64,000 nt of DNA from Antitrichia curtipendula (Eukaryota; Streptophyta; Bryopsida; Hypnales; Leucodontaceae): assembly GCA_951230915.1 (NCBI GenBank), contig OX579637.1, positions 27,156,001 to 27,220,000 on the forward strand, given 5' to 3'. Positions within the stretch are counted from its first letter, which is position 1. Each line of letters starts with the position of its first letter. Under the pieces are notes generated by a model that saw only the letters and a program-made list of their open reading frames with translations, had not been told where the DNA came from and made no database searches. Shown here in pieces: positions 24,585 to 36,111 of this stretch. Both the position numbers and the translations under genes were made by a program.

Positions 24585-24959
24585 GTGCGTTGCTGCCCAC
24601 TTGAGGCCGGGGTTTGCAAGTTGCAGGAGAGGACCTTGATGATTGGCGCTTCAGCTTCGAGGGCTACTTGCATTGGAACCGCGACTCTTCTTCGAGAGCT
24701 TGATCACGTGAGACCTCAATCCACACTCTTGCTTCGGCTTTTGTGTTCATTTGGTCCACACACCAACGTTTACAGATTCAGGAGTTTTTACGAGGATTTA
24801 TGTGTCCAACGTGCTTGAAGGTTAGCAAGGTTAGGATTAGACCGCAAAAAGGTTACTCGTAGGTATTAGTTCAGAGAGTTTGAGTCCTCACAAACTCATA
24901 TATGCCAGGCTCGGATTTTTTGGTATCAATTTGTCAGGTATGCGTATACAGAGTGCCGT

Positions 24960-26062
24960 GCAGGATCAGCCGATTCCTCAGGCAGCTGGGCAACAACGAT
25001 GACGCCGATGCTGTCGACAGATTCGGCGCCCGGTAATCATTATCTCCATCTCAAATGGCATCTATCTCTTGCTGCAGAGTTTTTAGCTATTTTAGGGGGA
25101 ATGTCGATGTAGATCTGTTTTGCAGATCTGGTGGTGTAGCGGATCAGACTTTTATTCAGCAGTGGGTTTGGGGAGTTGGGAGAGGAGTTGGGCTATCAAC
25201 AGTGTAGCAGATTCATGCGTTTGTTTTTGAATTTGACATCGCCTTATTTTGAGCCTCAGAATCTTGTCTGATAGTACTAGGCCCCTCGTAGAAACCTTGA
25301 AATTATGTTGCCCAAATTGCCTCCATTGTCGGAAGACAAGCCTCGCACTCTGACACCCGTGTGAAATCTTTCAGCAGCTGCAAGATGGAAACGGGGACGA
25401 GAATTCGATGCCGAGAACTGGCAACAGCAGAATGAGAGAGCGATCTCAGAGCCAGGCGGAGCTTGTAAGCTGGCCCACTATGGTCTGAAATGGCATCTTG
25501 TATCTCTTGCTGCTGAGTCTAGCCTTTATAGAATTGCACTGATTAGGGGCGTCACAGTTCATGCTTTTAAACTCGCCCCTCTTTTGTTTGTTTCCAAAAT
25601 CTGGCCTGCACGATTCTGAATTCTAAGCCCCAGAATCTCGTCTGAAAGTACTAGAGCCCTGGTAGAGGCTTGAAATCGCATTGTCCTAATTGCCTTATTC
25701 CCCGGAGAACAACTCTCACTCACACCGACAACCTGGTGGTATCGCTGATCAGCAGTACTGCAGTATGGACAGTCCATTCAGAAGAATTGTGCTGATCAGA
25801 GGGAGTCTTAGTTCACACTTTCAGGCTCGCAACTCTTTTTTTTTCAAATCCAGCCTCATATGATTCTCAGCCCATCTGAAAGGTCTACGACCCTTGTAGA
25901 AACTTGAAACCAAGTTGCCCAAACTGCTCACACTTTGACAAGCCTACCAAATCTGTAAACAGCTGCAGGACGCAAACGGGGTCGAGAAGTCGCCACCGAG
26001 AGCTGGCAACAGCACTGCGACAAAGTCATCTCGGAGTCCATCGGAGCTTGCAAGTTGACCAG
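24960..26062 (+). other. Tandemly duplicated exon-like segments upstream of the F-box exon
   Basis: Segment 2 (25378-25464) follows an acceptor TTCAGCAG and ends at a GTAAGC donor, reading ARWKRGREFDAENWQQ. The F-box exon begins at 25963 after AAACAG and reads AGRKRGREVATESWQQ in the same phase. Splicing 25464 to 25963 keeps the frame. A more diverged segment near 24965-25035 precedes a GTAATC donor. Its intron (AAATGGCATCTATCTCTTGC) matches the one after segment 2 (AAATGGCATCTTGTATCTCT). Further copies of TCTGATAGTACTAGGCCC-like sequence lie at about 25268, 25640 and, more loosely, 25875. These may be 5' exons of the F-box gene or failed copies; no ATG-bearing first exon could be fixed. Confidence 0.6.
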
Positions 26063-26147
26063 CATTGGCGACGAGGGGGGACAAGCTCGGAATAGGGAGA
26101 ACAAGGTAGTACTGGGGAGCACTCCTACCTTGGCTGTGTGCTCGGAA

Positions 26148-27925
26148 ATGAATTGCAAGGACACTGATGAAACAAGTTGCAAAGACGAAGGAGCAGTAAC
26201 TTGCAAGGACGAGGATAAATGGAATTGCAAGGACGAGGACAATCCAAATTGCAGGTATGAGGCTGCGGGTGTTTGTGACGATCTCTTGGACATGGTGGGA
26301 GTGGACTTGTTCAAGGCGCACATCCTGCCCCGCCTGGATTCACGCAGCTTGGCACGATGCGCAGCCGTGAGCACGCGGTGGCGACAGTTCGCCCTGGCGG
26401 ACAGCCTTTGGCAGCCTTTGTTGTCTGCCTTCTTGACGCAGAGAGCGCACCTACCGTTGTGCCTCATGGACAGAGGAGACTGGAGCACGAGTTCTTCGAA
26501 GCAGCACCTGCTGTACACCATCGCCATGACGGAGTCCCGGCAGAAAGCGCTCGTGGCGGGGGACATGTGCCGCAGGACATGGGAGTTGCGGCTGAAGCCG
26601 CCGTGCGGACCTTACTGGCTGGCCTTCGACCCCACCCAAGTTGGAAAACCCGGACTCAACAGGTGAGGGATCCGGGCTCCTTGGTTTCAATCTCATAACA
26701 TTCTTTAACTTCAAGGCAAGGGACCCTTTGCTGAATCAAGGCTCCTTTCACTGTAGAGCATCTTGAATGCAAGCTTGCCCATGTATTGTGGGCATCTGCA
26801 ACACGAATATTTTCTTGTCTGTAGAAGGACCCCCCCGCCTTCCCATTCAAGAATGTTATGCTAGAGGGTGCAGGCATCGTCACTTTAAGCTCTAAGCCCA
26901 TACTTATTGGTTATCCAGTGATTTTTGTAGCAAATACAAATTGAAATGACAAGGAGTGAACCACATAGCATTATTTCCAGAGCTGCATTATTTCACGCTG
27001 CATGAGCTTCTTGAAGTGAGTAGCACGTTGCTTCTTATTCTTGGGGTGTAAAATGAGTGTCTATGTTCTGAGCACCGTTCCTATCACTCACCTCATTCAA
27101 AACATGGAAAATTATGAATCAACATTCCATTCCTTGGGAGCTCACCAACACCATTATGCCCACTTTCAATCTCACGCATCCTTACTTGCAGCATGAATCA
27201 AACCAAGTAGCACCAATTGGTAAGCAAGAACCAAGAATGACCGTAATAACTGGGAGGAAGCTAGCCTACCTACGTGTGCCTGCTAATCTGCACTTGCAAG
27301 ATAACGAACGGGGAGTTGAGCTTTGATGTTAGCCACTTGGTTGATGCATGCAGCTTTTAACACTCCAAACCATTAGTATAGACACAGTTAGTCCAATATT
27401 AGGGAATTACGCAACTTTAAAATTTCGTTATAAGTTCGCAGGAGTTGGCACCAATGTGTAACCAACCCAACTTGCGCAGTGCAAGCATTTAGTACCTAAT
27501 TCCAGTTAGCTTATTGATTATAAGAATGCAATCGAATCCCAAGCACTGTTGTCATCCTGTTGTCATCGTTTGCATCCCGTGTTGTCAGGTATTTCTGCTG
27601 CGACGGGAGCCTGAATTCCGACCCGGGCGATCCCATCTGGGGCGGCCATGCTTGTGTGTGGAAGTTCGTCCGCCAGGAAGACAACAACTCTAGTCCGGGC
27701 TCCGAGCTGCTTGGGGTGCGGATCAACCACTGGCCTCCGCTGGCTCCTCGGCGAGAGAAGGACGGGCGCTGGGTTCTGGAGAATTTCTACGGACTCTACA
27801 TCACCCGCCCTGACAATCCTGCTTTTATTGCTTCTGACTTACAGTGCCAGAAGTTTTCGAACTCTGAGAGTCGACGCTTGTGCCGAAACGCTTGTGCGCC
27901 TCCTGTCCATGGGTTCCAGAGCTAA
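26148..27925 (+). CDS. F-box protein with C-terminal RYF-DGS-WGGH domain
   Basis: Exons 26148..26662 and 27589..27925 join as AG|G; donor GTGAGG, acceptor TTGTCAG; 283 aa. The frame is open upstream to 25959, so additional 5' exons are possible; 26148 is the first in-frame ATG. After an acidic Cys-Lys-Asp repeat (residues about 3-43) comes an F-box: DLFKAHILPRLDSRSLARCA then AVSTRWRQFALADSLWQPL. The F-box binds SKP1 in SCF ubiquitin ligases. The C-terminal half has WLAFDP, then RYFCCDGSLNSDPGDPIWGG H and VRINHWPP. From memory this resembles a group of plant F-box proteins including Arabidopsis At3g12350, where RYF-DGS-DP-WGGHE precedes RINRWP. Coding DNA is GC-rich against its AT-rich surroundings. 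The target substrate is unknown. Confidence 0.75.
26154..26276 (+). repeat. Coding 24-nt repeat, five Cys-led octapeptides
   Basis: Within the F-box protein the units are CKDTDETS, CKDEGAVT, CKDEDKWN, CKDEDNPN and CRYEAAGV, then C. A cysteine thus falls exactly every eighth residue; the DNA core is TGCAAGGACGAGGA. Confidence 0.85.
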
Positions 27926-27942
27926 GGTGTTTACATGGCTGA

Positions 27943-28490
27943 TTAGTATCAATTGATGCTAATGGGACTGGTTGAATTGGTTATTTTTTGATGGTCTTGT
28001 AGGTGAAGGAAAGAGGATTCCAGTACACCGGAGAATGTGTTAGTTGGATACTGTATGGAGAAGTTATGAAAGGTCAAAGTGTTATTGGTGGATTTTATAG
28101 AATCGTTTCTTCAGTTCCCTTGGTGTAAAGGAAATGGATAGAATGTTTCATTTGGAGGGACTTTGGAGCGATTTGTTGTGAAGTTCGTATTAATTCATTC
28201 CAAGGACAGCTTATTAGTGTCAATTGCGGACTGATGGGACTGGCCAAATTGTTTGTTGATGGCCTTGTTGGTGAATAAAACAGGATTCAAGTGCACCAGG
28301 GAATGTGTCAAGCATTTTGGAGTTTTTCAATTAGTGAAACCCGAAGTTGCCACTTATGCTGTTGAGCATGGATTCTTATTTAATGAATTGGTTGGTCAAA
28401 TTTTTATTGACGTTCTTGTTGGGGAGGGAAAGAGGATTCCAGGATACCTGAGAATGTGTTAATTGGATACCGTATGCAGAAGTCATGAAG
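27943..28490 (+). repeat. Three imperfect direct repeats downstream of the F-box gene
   Basis: GGAAAGAGGATTCCAGTACA then GGAGAATGTGTTAGTTGGAT (from about 28008), a second copy with ACAGGATTCAAGTGCACCAG and GGAATGTGTCAA (from about 28278), and a third with GGAAAGAGGATTCCAGGATA then GAGAATGTGTTAATTGGATA (from about 28427). Each is preceded by TGATGGTCTTGTAGGTG-like sequence. Probably 3' flank duplications; non-coding. Confidence 0.65.
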
Positions 28491-28641
28491 TGATAAGTTT
28501 TATTGGTAGAATTGTTTCTCCGCTTCTTTTTGGTGTGAGGGAAATTGATGGACTGTTTTCATTGGAAGATTTGGAACCGATTTGTTGTGGGATGTGTGGA
28601 TTAGTTAAAGGGATAGGTATGCCTAGCATTTGGGATCCTCT

Positions 28642-30010
28642 TTAACCCCTAAATGCGTAAGGTATCATATTTTGGTGTCAAGTAAACTTTGAAGTTAAAT
28701 AATTTTTTTCCCAAAGTACTATTTTTGTTATATTTTTAGTTGAACACTTTTTAAAGTCTATTTTAAACTTCAAAAATCTGATTTGATAAGGATTTTCTAT
28801 TGAAGATTTTGAACAAGGGTGTCCATTGCAAACCTTGATTTTTAACCCTTCAAGGACAATTTAGGTCTTCAACGGGCAACTTGAGGAATCTATCACAGTG
28901 ATTTTGTAGTGGGCAATGAGGAGCTACAATTTTTTGGCAAGCTATAGAACTAGGCAAGGAATGAAGTTGGATAGTTGCTCTTCCCTAGGCAATGTTGGGA
29001 GAGAAGTGCCTCTTCCTTTGTACAAGATGATGAAGATCATTTTATTTGCAATGATCACAATTCCAATGAAGCAAAATGTCATTCCATACCTCCTCAAACG
29101 AGAGGAAAAATGAGCTAATTTTCGAAAAAACTGTTGATGCAAGTTCTTACAATTCTTGTTATTTTCTATACATTATGTTCCTTGGGCTTGCAATGTCCTT
29201 TAGGGGTTAAGTGTTTGGAGGTTCAAATACCCTATATCTTGGAGAAAAAATCACATTGAAAAATCATTTGAAAAAATTATAAAGTAGATTTTAAGAAGTC
29301 GTAAATTGCTATGTATGTGATTATGCATATGATGTCCCTTAACTTCATTTTTTTCCTCATGACCGCAATTTTAGATTTGGCTTTTAAAAATAGGATTGAA
29401 AGATTTAAAATTACTTTCATGATTTTAACAACTTTTTGATCAAATATTATAATGTATCAATCTATAAGTAATATGGTTGTGTTTTCTTTTCCTATGTGAC
29501 CTACAACATGTCTAGTTTGAATTTTGCCACGTGAAGTAGCACTATGGCCCATATTGAATTAAAGTGTTAAATGGACTTCCAATAAAGTTCATCTTAATTT
29601 TGGATGAATTTCATCCAAAGTTCAAAGTTCATCCACCTTAAGGCTTGAATGTTTATGTAGAGAGAAATCCTTCACTTGACATTCTTGTCAAGTGGGAAAC
29701 TTAAAATCTACATACAAAAAGTCAAATAGCTCTCATTCCACAAAGGAAGAATCTAGAGTGCAAGTGTGAGAGAAGAAGCCAATTTCAAGGATGTGTTAGT
29801 TATGCAATCTTGCTTGATTTTATATTGCATATTTGATGGTGGTTGTGATACTCAATCTGCTGTGTATTACAATCTTAAGTTTGTTTATATGACAACTTAT
29901 ATAGTTACACATTTTAAAAAAATTAAAAAAATTAGTCAAATTTTGAACTTGTTTAGTTTTGAACAAATTCTAAAGGAACTCAAGAAAGGCCTTGGGCATT
30001 TAGGAATTAA
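28642..30010 (+). mobile_element. Outer TTAA-bounded element (copy F), carrying a nested insertion
   Basis: Left end TTAACCCCTAAATGCGTAAG pairs with right end GGGCATTTAGGAATTAA (minus strand TTAATTCCTAAATGCCCAAG). About 1.37 kb, of which about 368 bp is a second element. The interior differs from copies A-E. Confidence 0.65.
28843..29210 (+). mobile_element. Inner TTAA-bounded element nested in copy F
   Basis: Left end TTAACCCTTCAAGGACAATT pairs with right end AATGTCCTTTAGGGGTTAA. 368 bp including both TTAA, non-coding. Confidence 0.65.
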
Positions 30011-33000
30011 TGTAGTATAGAGACACCTAAAATCTCCACTTTTTTTATTGTACATAAGTCTATTATTAGATTTATAAATTTTTCATTGTGGTAGTAGATG
30101 TTCTAAAATTGCTTCTTTAAATACAGGTACATATTGATTTAGGAGACATATCTAATATGAGCATTTAATTATTTGGCATTGTGGATCACTTGGTGCTTTT
30201 GGGCATCCCTACCTTAATCCCTAAGTGTCTATGGAGGGCCCTCCCTCCAAATTCACCCCTAAATTGCCATTCTTGAAATGAAAGTATATATTTCTTGGAA
30301 TCATTTTTTTGAAAATACAACAAGTTTTTTCCTTGGAAGAATGACTTTGAAAGGCCCATATTCCATCTTTTACAAAAGAAGAATTTCTCATTTTTGACCA
30401 AATGCAATTATGAATAGTTAAAAATATGCATATCAATTTTCACAAGGATTAGAGCAATGGAAGATTGTTTTCAAAGTCTTGTAATTCAGTGAGGTACATT
30501 GGAAAAACAAACAATTCTAACCATTCATTTCATACTTGAATTAATCACATAATATTGTATAACCCCCTCTGAGACTTGTCCTCTATATCCATGGTTGGAA
30601 TTGGTATATCCCTCTATAGGAATACCTTCTACTATGACTTCCACTCAATTTCCAAATGATTGCATGAGTGGCTAAATCTTTCCAATCTATAGTGCATCAT
30701 CTAGGTTGTCAAATAGTCTTCTATTGAAAACATTGGGATAGTCACTAGATTTGGGAGAACAAAAAGGACCCCCCATGTTGCTGAATAATGTTTTGCAAAC
30801 CTTTGCCCACTTGTACACATAGAATTTCTTTTGGATGGCCATTGATTGGCTTGTTTTTTCACCCACGGCAATCAACAATGAGAATTTTTTTGAAGTGTTT
30901 GACTTTGAAAAATCATTTAAAGTGGAGTTTTTGTCCAAATCAAAAGTTTGTTTTGACTATAGAAAAAGAACTTGATGAACTACGTGAGAAAAATATAAAA
31001 TTTTAATAAATTTTTTTTTTTAAGATCCGGACCACCTTGAAGTTGGGCAACAACAATAAAATGATTGATGATTGGGGGCATTCAAGGGTAATGAAATGCA
31101 AGGTTGTTACTGCTATAGAAGCATGCCATATTGATTTTTTTTATAAATGGATTTTATTATTTAAAATATTTTATACATGCCATATTTGAATATGGTCATA
31201 TAGATAATGACCAATCACAATAACTTTATGCATTTTCTATTTGAAGCTAGTAACTTACGCAAACCAAAAATTTGAAATTGTTGCTATTAGCTCAAAAACT
31301 CATCAAACACAAAATAAGAAAGTGGTTTATTTTCAAAATTTAAACCATTGCATGCTGAATTTTTTGAAAGAATACAAGAATTTGGTTATGTATTCCCATG
31401 TATCTACTATACCATCTAGTACTTCCACCTTTGGCACAACTTACAACATTCATTCCATGAACCATTGGTGAAATGAAAACTTCAAGCATGTCCATAGATA
31501 TCATCAAGTAGTTTCTTTCACAAGCTAAGTTTTCTATAGAATTAAAATTAAGAAAGTTTGTTGCCCATGTTAAGTTCTTCATATCAAAAGAATACTATAC
31601 ATTCTCTTGCCAAGATTAGAGTCTCTTAATTGCAAGTAGTTTCAAGGAAAGAGCTCCAAGGTTTAGTATATTTCAATAGTTTAAGCTTTTTTCCCTTAAA
31701 ACTTGAATTTTGAAACTCAAAATGATTTCTTTTCCTTTTAAGCAAAACTAACAAAACAAAATGACTATTTACTTGATTTAGTGGGAGTATGAATTGAATC
31801 ATGGAGTATAAATTGGGCAAGAACCATAGATGAAGTGTTTTTGCCACTATAAAAGACCCGTGTCTTTTGGGTGTCCAGATTTTGCATGTAGACATTGTGT
31901 GTGGTATCCGCATATATCTACGTAGATGCCTAAAAGATTGCGTTGCTAGGAATATGCAAAAAAGTTGAAAATCTTGCCTGTCATTGTATGTTTTTGAGTA
32001 GACATCCAAAAGAACATGGGTCAATGGGGTACTGAAAGTTTGCCATGTGGCTACCACTTTAGCTCCATGTGGACGCGAGAAGCTGCATAGGAATATTTTT
32101 CATCTGTCCCCGTCTATGACGTAGTATTTGACATGGTGCTTGACGTGGCGGTAGGAAAAGTGATGTGGCATCCAGTGATGATGACGTGGCATATCTAGTC
32201 AACACAATTTTATGCCATCTACAAATTTTAATACCATTTTTTGAGGCGTCAACTTTGACGTTTAGACGTTTTATGAGACGTTTGTGAAATGTCAACTAGT
32301 GGAATAATTGAAGTGCGGCTTCCTTCCGACAAAGTGAGGATGGTTACACAGCTTCACCACAAAATATTGAAAAGCACGATGTTTTTCCCACCTGTACTTC
32401 AGTGATTTTTTTTTTAATTTAAGGAAATCTAGATTTGGACTCCAGGTGAGAAATAATTCAAATAAGTGATTGAGGTTAGGAGCCCTAGAATTTTTTTTAG
32501 TGCAAAATTCAGCTCCAAGTTAAGAATCAGTGTGAGTAATATGACACCAAAACAAAACCTAAGATAACATCTTTGGCAATTCAGCTCTTAGATTGGTGCA
32601 AAATAGGGCAACAAAGTTTTGAAGAGTGGTGCAAAATGAATTAGAGAGAATGCAACTCATAAGTAGAAAAATTCCATTTTTTGATTATATGGCAACATCA
32701 AAATGAAATTGCCACAGCTCTAAAGATTGAAATGCTGTCTACAACAAAAATGCAACCTCAAAGATTGCAATTGCTAGGAAAAGTCAAGCCCCAAATTTAG
32801 CAATAAACCTCTAAAGAAGGGCCACCTAAATTTCTCCACAAGTGAAAGGGCTCTATTCCGCGGGCAACCATTTCTAATTTCTTACTAATAGACAAGAATA
32901 CTTGGCAATATGACGCAGGCACCAGCGTCCATGTGGTTACAATTTCTATTAATCTTACCAACTTTAGTGTAATTTAGGTGATGCCAAATGGAAAGTGGTT

Positions 33001-33179
33001 GAATCAACCATTCCACAGTTGGCAACAAGGTTGCATACTCCAAGAGTCATTGTGGAAGCAATGGCCACAAGGGTGTCATCAAAGATCTGGATCTGGCTTT
33101 TTAAACTTTTTTATCTCTACATTTTTCCAAAGGCTTGGTGCAGGAGATGAATTTCTGGTGCTTTTAGTCTTTTTATTGC
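30011..33179. other. AT-rich transposon-derived DNA, no gene recognised
   Basis: A left-type end TTAATCCCTAAGTGTCTATG lies at 30214 but no partner was found. The stretch TTTTTTCCCTTAAAACTTGA (31687) also occurs near 46440 and 62880 in the copy G/H family. ORFs on both strands have no motif. Confidence 0.5.
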
Positions 33180-34547
33180 CTAAAAAAATAACACTGCTGT
33201 ACTTTGTATCATTCCCCATTCCACTCTAGCTGACAATGTTCCTAGTTCCTCGAGGTCTCTTAACATAGATGTGATGATCTCCAATGCATTGGAAGTTTCT
33301 TCACTGGTTGAGCTTTTGGCAGTTGTATTCGTTATTGTTTGATTCACTTTAGCAACGACATAAAGAGCAACTTGAAGCAATTCTAGGCTAGCCTTAAGCA
33401 TATCTGCTCCTTTCAAATTGTTCCTCTGTTACCACAACAAAACTATGATAGTGTCAAGAAAATGGTCCTTACACAAGTATAGTATGTGAAAGATGCAAGG
33501 TTAATATGCGTTATTATGTAAAATATACAAGGTCGATTTCACTCACCGCTGTATTTGATAAGCAGAGAACTTTAATCAAGCTCAAAGACTCACGAATAAT
33601 CGACGCTACGGAAGATATAACCTGTTTCTCCATCAAGAATGAGCATTCAACTGCTAATGAACATGTGGCTACAAATCATTCCTTTACCGTCTCGTTGACG
33701 CAAAAGGATTCATGCAAAAGATTACGTTCATACAATTCCTTCTAATCAATTCCTGAAGCTACAAAATTCAATTTCTAACAACACAGAGATAACTGTACCT
33801 TTAGAAAGACATCTCGCCTTGCTTTGTTGGACCTGCTTTTTTGTATTTTGCGCTTGCTTAAGCATGTTGCACACTACGCACAGGCCTGACAAAACATCAA
33901 ACGTAAAAAAATTGGCAAATTAATCAGCTATCCTTGAAAGAAAGGGAGACATACAAACAACTCATGTAGCACCAATGAAAATATCTTCCATGTGCTCCAA
34001 CTCTACTCAAAGAAGCTCAACGTCATAGACAAAGGAAAAGAACGCTCCAACACTTCGACAGGTACATGCGTCTTTGTAGAATCCTTACTTTTGTGGCCAA
34101 CTGAACATATTGTGTGAAAATTTGAGATTCCTTGTGAACAAGTGGCAGCCTTGAACTACCTACACGACATATATTTGTTTGCCATTTGCAATCACAAAGT
34201 ACAAAGCCAGATTCTTCTTGCCAACATGTCTGCCGTTGCAGTTAGGAATGGGCCAAACTGGTCATTACATTCTAGTATCACAACAAAACTCACTAAAACT
34301 TGTTCCGTCTTAATTACACCTATCCTAACGTAGAAATTCAACTTATCTTGAGGTTTTGTGAGGTGCTAGAATTTAGGCGATCATTTTCAACAACGTTTCA
34401 AAGAAACAAATACACCTTACTTGGACGGACTTCTATCATGCAAAAGAATACTGCCAGAACTTCCAAAATGTTGAGTTCTTCAGAGGAGCTGCATTTAGAA
34501 TATGATTTGGAAAGATTCTCAAGCGCCTTGAGATGTTCCTCTACGAC
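33180..34547 (-). pseudogene. Exon-like blocks of an unrecognised minus-strand gene
   Basis: Three blocks have coding character and splice sites on the minus strand. 34547..34431 (39 codons) follows ATTAG and ends before GTCCGT; it opens VVEEHLKALENLSKSYSK and ends FFCMIE. 33668..33547 ends at a GTGAGT donor and contains LAVECSFLMEKQVISSVASI. 33425..33180 follows GTAACAG; it opens RNNLKGADMLKASLELLQVA, contains SNALEIITSMLRDLEEL, and ends at a stop. All read as helix-rich protein, but I recognise no family. Phases do not join directly, so exons are missing or decayed. They may belong with the block at 35482-36111, which has stop codons. Confidence 0.4.
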
Positions 34548-34626
34548 CTAATTTGTACCAGCTATACACAAGTTAGTGAAGTTTTGATACCAGACCAAGA
34601 ACTATGGTGCAAAATGACAAGAGTAA

Positions 34627-34878
34627 GGCCATATTCGTTAAAATGAGACAAATGTCAATCTCAATTTTATCTTCAACTCGAAGATAAATCGTTATAACTT
34701 TTCAATTTTGAAACTATTTGATAAGTTGAGTCTTTCATATATAAATATATATAGAAACCTTTGATTGCCCAAAGATTGCAGTCTCATTTTATCTTCAACT
34801 CAAGGATAAAATCACTATAGCTGTTTTAGGGTTGAAGTCTCAAAATGACAATTTTGTCTCATTTTGACAAATATGGCC
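34627..34878. mobile_element. MITE with about 33-bp terminal inverted repeats
   Basis: Left GGCCATATTCGTTAAAATGA followed by GACAAATGTCA; right, on the minus strand, GGCCATATTTGTCAAAATGA followed by GACAAAATTGTCA. 252 bp. TTTTATCTTCAACTC also repeats within. Non-coding. Confidence 0.82.
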
Positions 34879-35481
34879 ATAGAGGTGGATAAACTGAAAC
34901 AAGTGATCCTTGGCAAATCCAATCTTAATAGTGAAAATTGGAACTCCATCAAGGAAAACGAACATTAAAGAGCAACATCCCAAAATAAATTAGTAATTAC
35001 TCTGTTACTACAAAATAAATAAGTAATTATGGCTTCTTCGTTAGAACTATTTAAAATTGACTAAGAAACAAATGATGAAAACAAGCAGTGTAGATCAAAG
35101 ACAGGACATTAAGCTTACCTTAGATGAACTTTACACTCTGAGTAGACAAAGAAGATCATCTCCTTCACCGATTATCGCCATTTCTAAAGAGTTTTCAAGT
35201 GTTCACTCTGTAAAAATTCAACGCGTTCCTGATTAGAATAATATCTCAATAGAACTATTACAAGCAAAAACAATACTCCAAGGCCTTGTCAAAATTGCAC
35301 ATCACCCTGTCTCGCTTCAACTGAATCCTCACTAAGGTAGATCAGACAAGGAAGCCACGATGATTCTCTAGGGTTTTTTTGAAGGTGGCAAGTCAATATA
35401 CAATGACAATTTCAAATCTGCAACTACATTGTGGAGTGTGTTTTTTGTCACTAAATCAATGAGAAAATCAAGAAACCTAAT
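34879..35481. other. No recognised feature
   Basis: AT-rich DNA between exon-like blocks of the minus-strand unknown gene; probably its intron. Confidence 0.4.
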
Positions 35482-36111
35482 CTAACTTTGCTGCACACAT
35501 AATTCATCTAGAAGGAGGTCTTTGAAAACACTAAACTGATGGACCACTCTCCATTGCTTTGTGTAGCGCATCTTCAACATTGGAAAGTTTTTGAAAAGTG
35601 CCACGCAATTAGCTACGGCCTCATCCAGCTCTTGGACACTCTGCAGATGAACTGCAATGTTTCTAGCAAGAATAATGCCCTGGGCATCTTTTCTAAACAA
35701 ATTCAATGTCCTCAAGTCTTGCACCAAGTCCTCACCTGTATAGGCCTTGCACGCGAGCTTCAGCTTTGCAAGAGATAGTGCGGAGAAATGTAGTCCTCGC
35801 CTATATTTATTTGGCCTTCGTGCCACACTACTGGTTGCTCGCTTCAGCACTTTTGCAACCGTCATTGATATCTTCACACCAAGGGAGGGGAGAATTAGAT
35901 CTTCGATGAAACTCAACCTACAACGTAGATCACTCATCTCCATTAGACCATCTTCCTGCTGCTAAGCAAAATCTTCCTGCTACTGAGCAAGTTCTTCGTG
36001 CTACTGAACAAGTTTTTCCTGCTGCTGAGCAAGTGTTTGCTTAAGCAGTATGACATTTTGCTTAAGCCAAAGATCACAATCCGCTCTGTCTTCCGGTGAA
36101 GAAGGAGACAT
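35482..36111 (-). pseudogene. Unknown protein with Gln/Glu heptad repeat, three CAG-to-TAG stops
   Basis: On the minus strand from ATG at 36111 the frame reads MSPSSPEDRADCDLWLKQ, then heptads LAQQQEK, LVQ*HEE, LAQ*QED and FA*QQED, then GLMEMSDLRCRLSFIEDLI and about 130 more open codons to the stop at 35482. The three stops (TAG at 36003-36001, 35982-35980, 35964-35962) sit exactly where the repeat expects Gln CAG. They are most simply C-to-T changes in a former coiled coil. The downstream part includes AKLKLACKAYTGEDLVQDLR and RNIAVHLQSVQELDEAVANC. No family recognised. It could be translated from the internal ATG near 35937 as a shorter protein. Confidence 0.5.

Noticed and set aside
25928..26566. 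Long minus-strand ORF (212 codons) opposite the F-box exon
   Set aside because: Repetitive Leu/Ser/Gln reading caused by the antisense of the 24-nt coding repeat and GC-rich F-box sequence; no motif.
31626..32057. Minus-strand ORF of 143 codons
   Set aside because: No conserved motif, no splice support, and it overlaps sequence shared with the copy G/H transposon subfamily.
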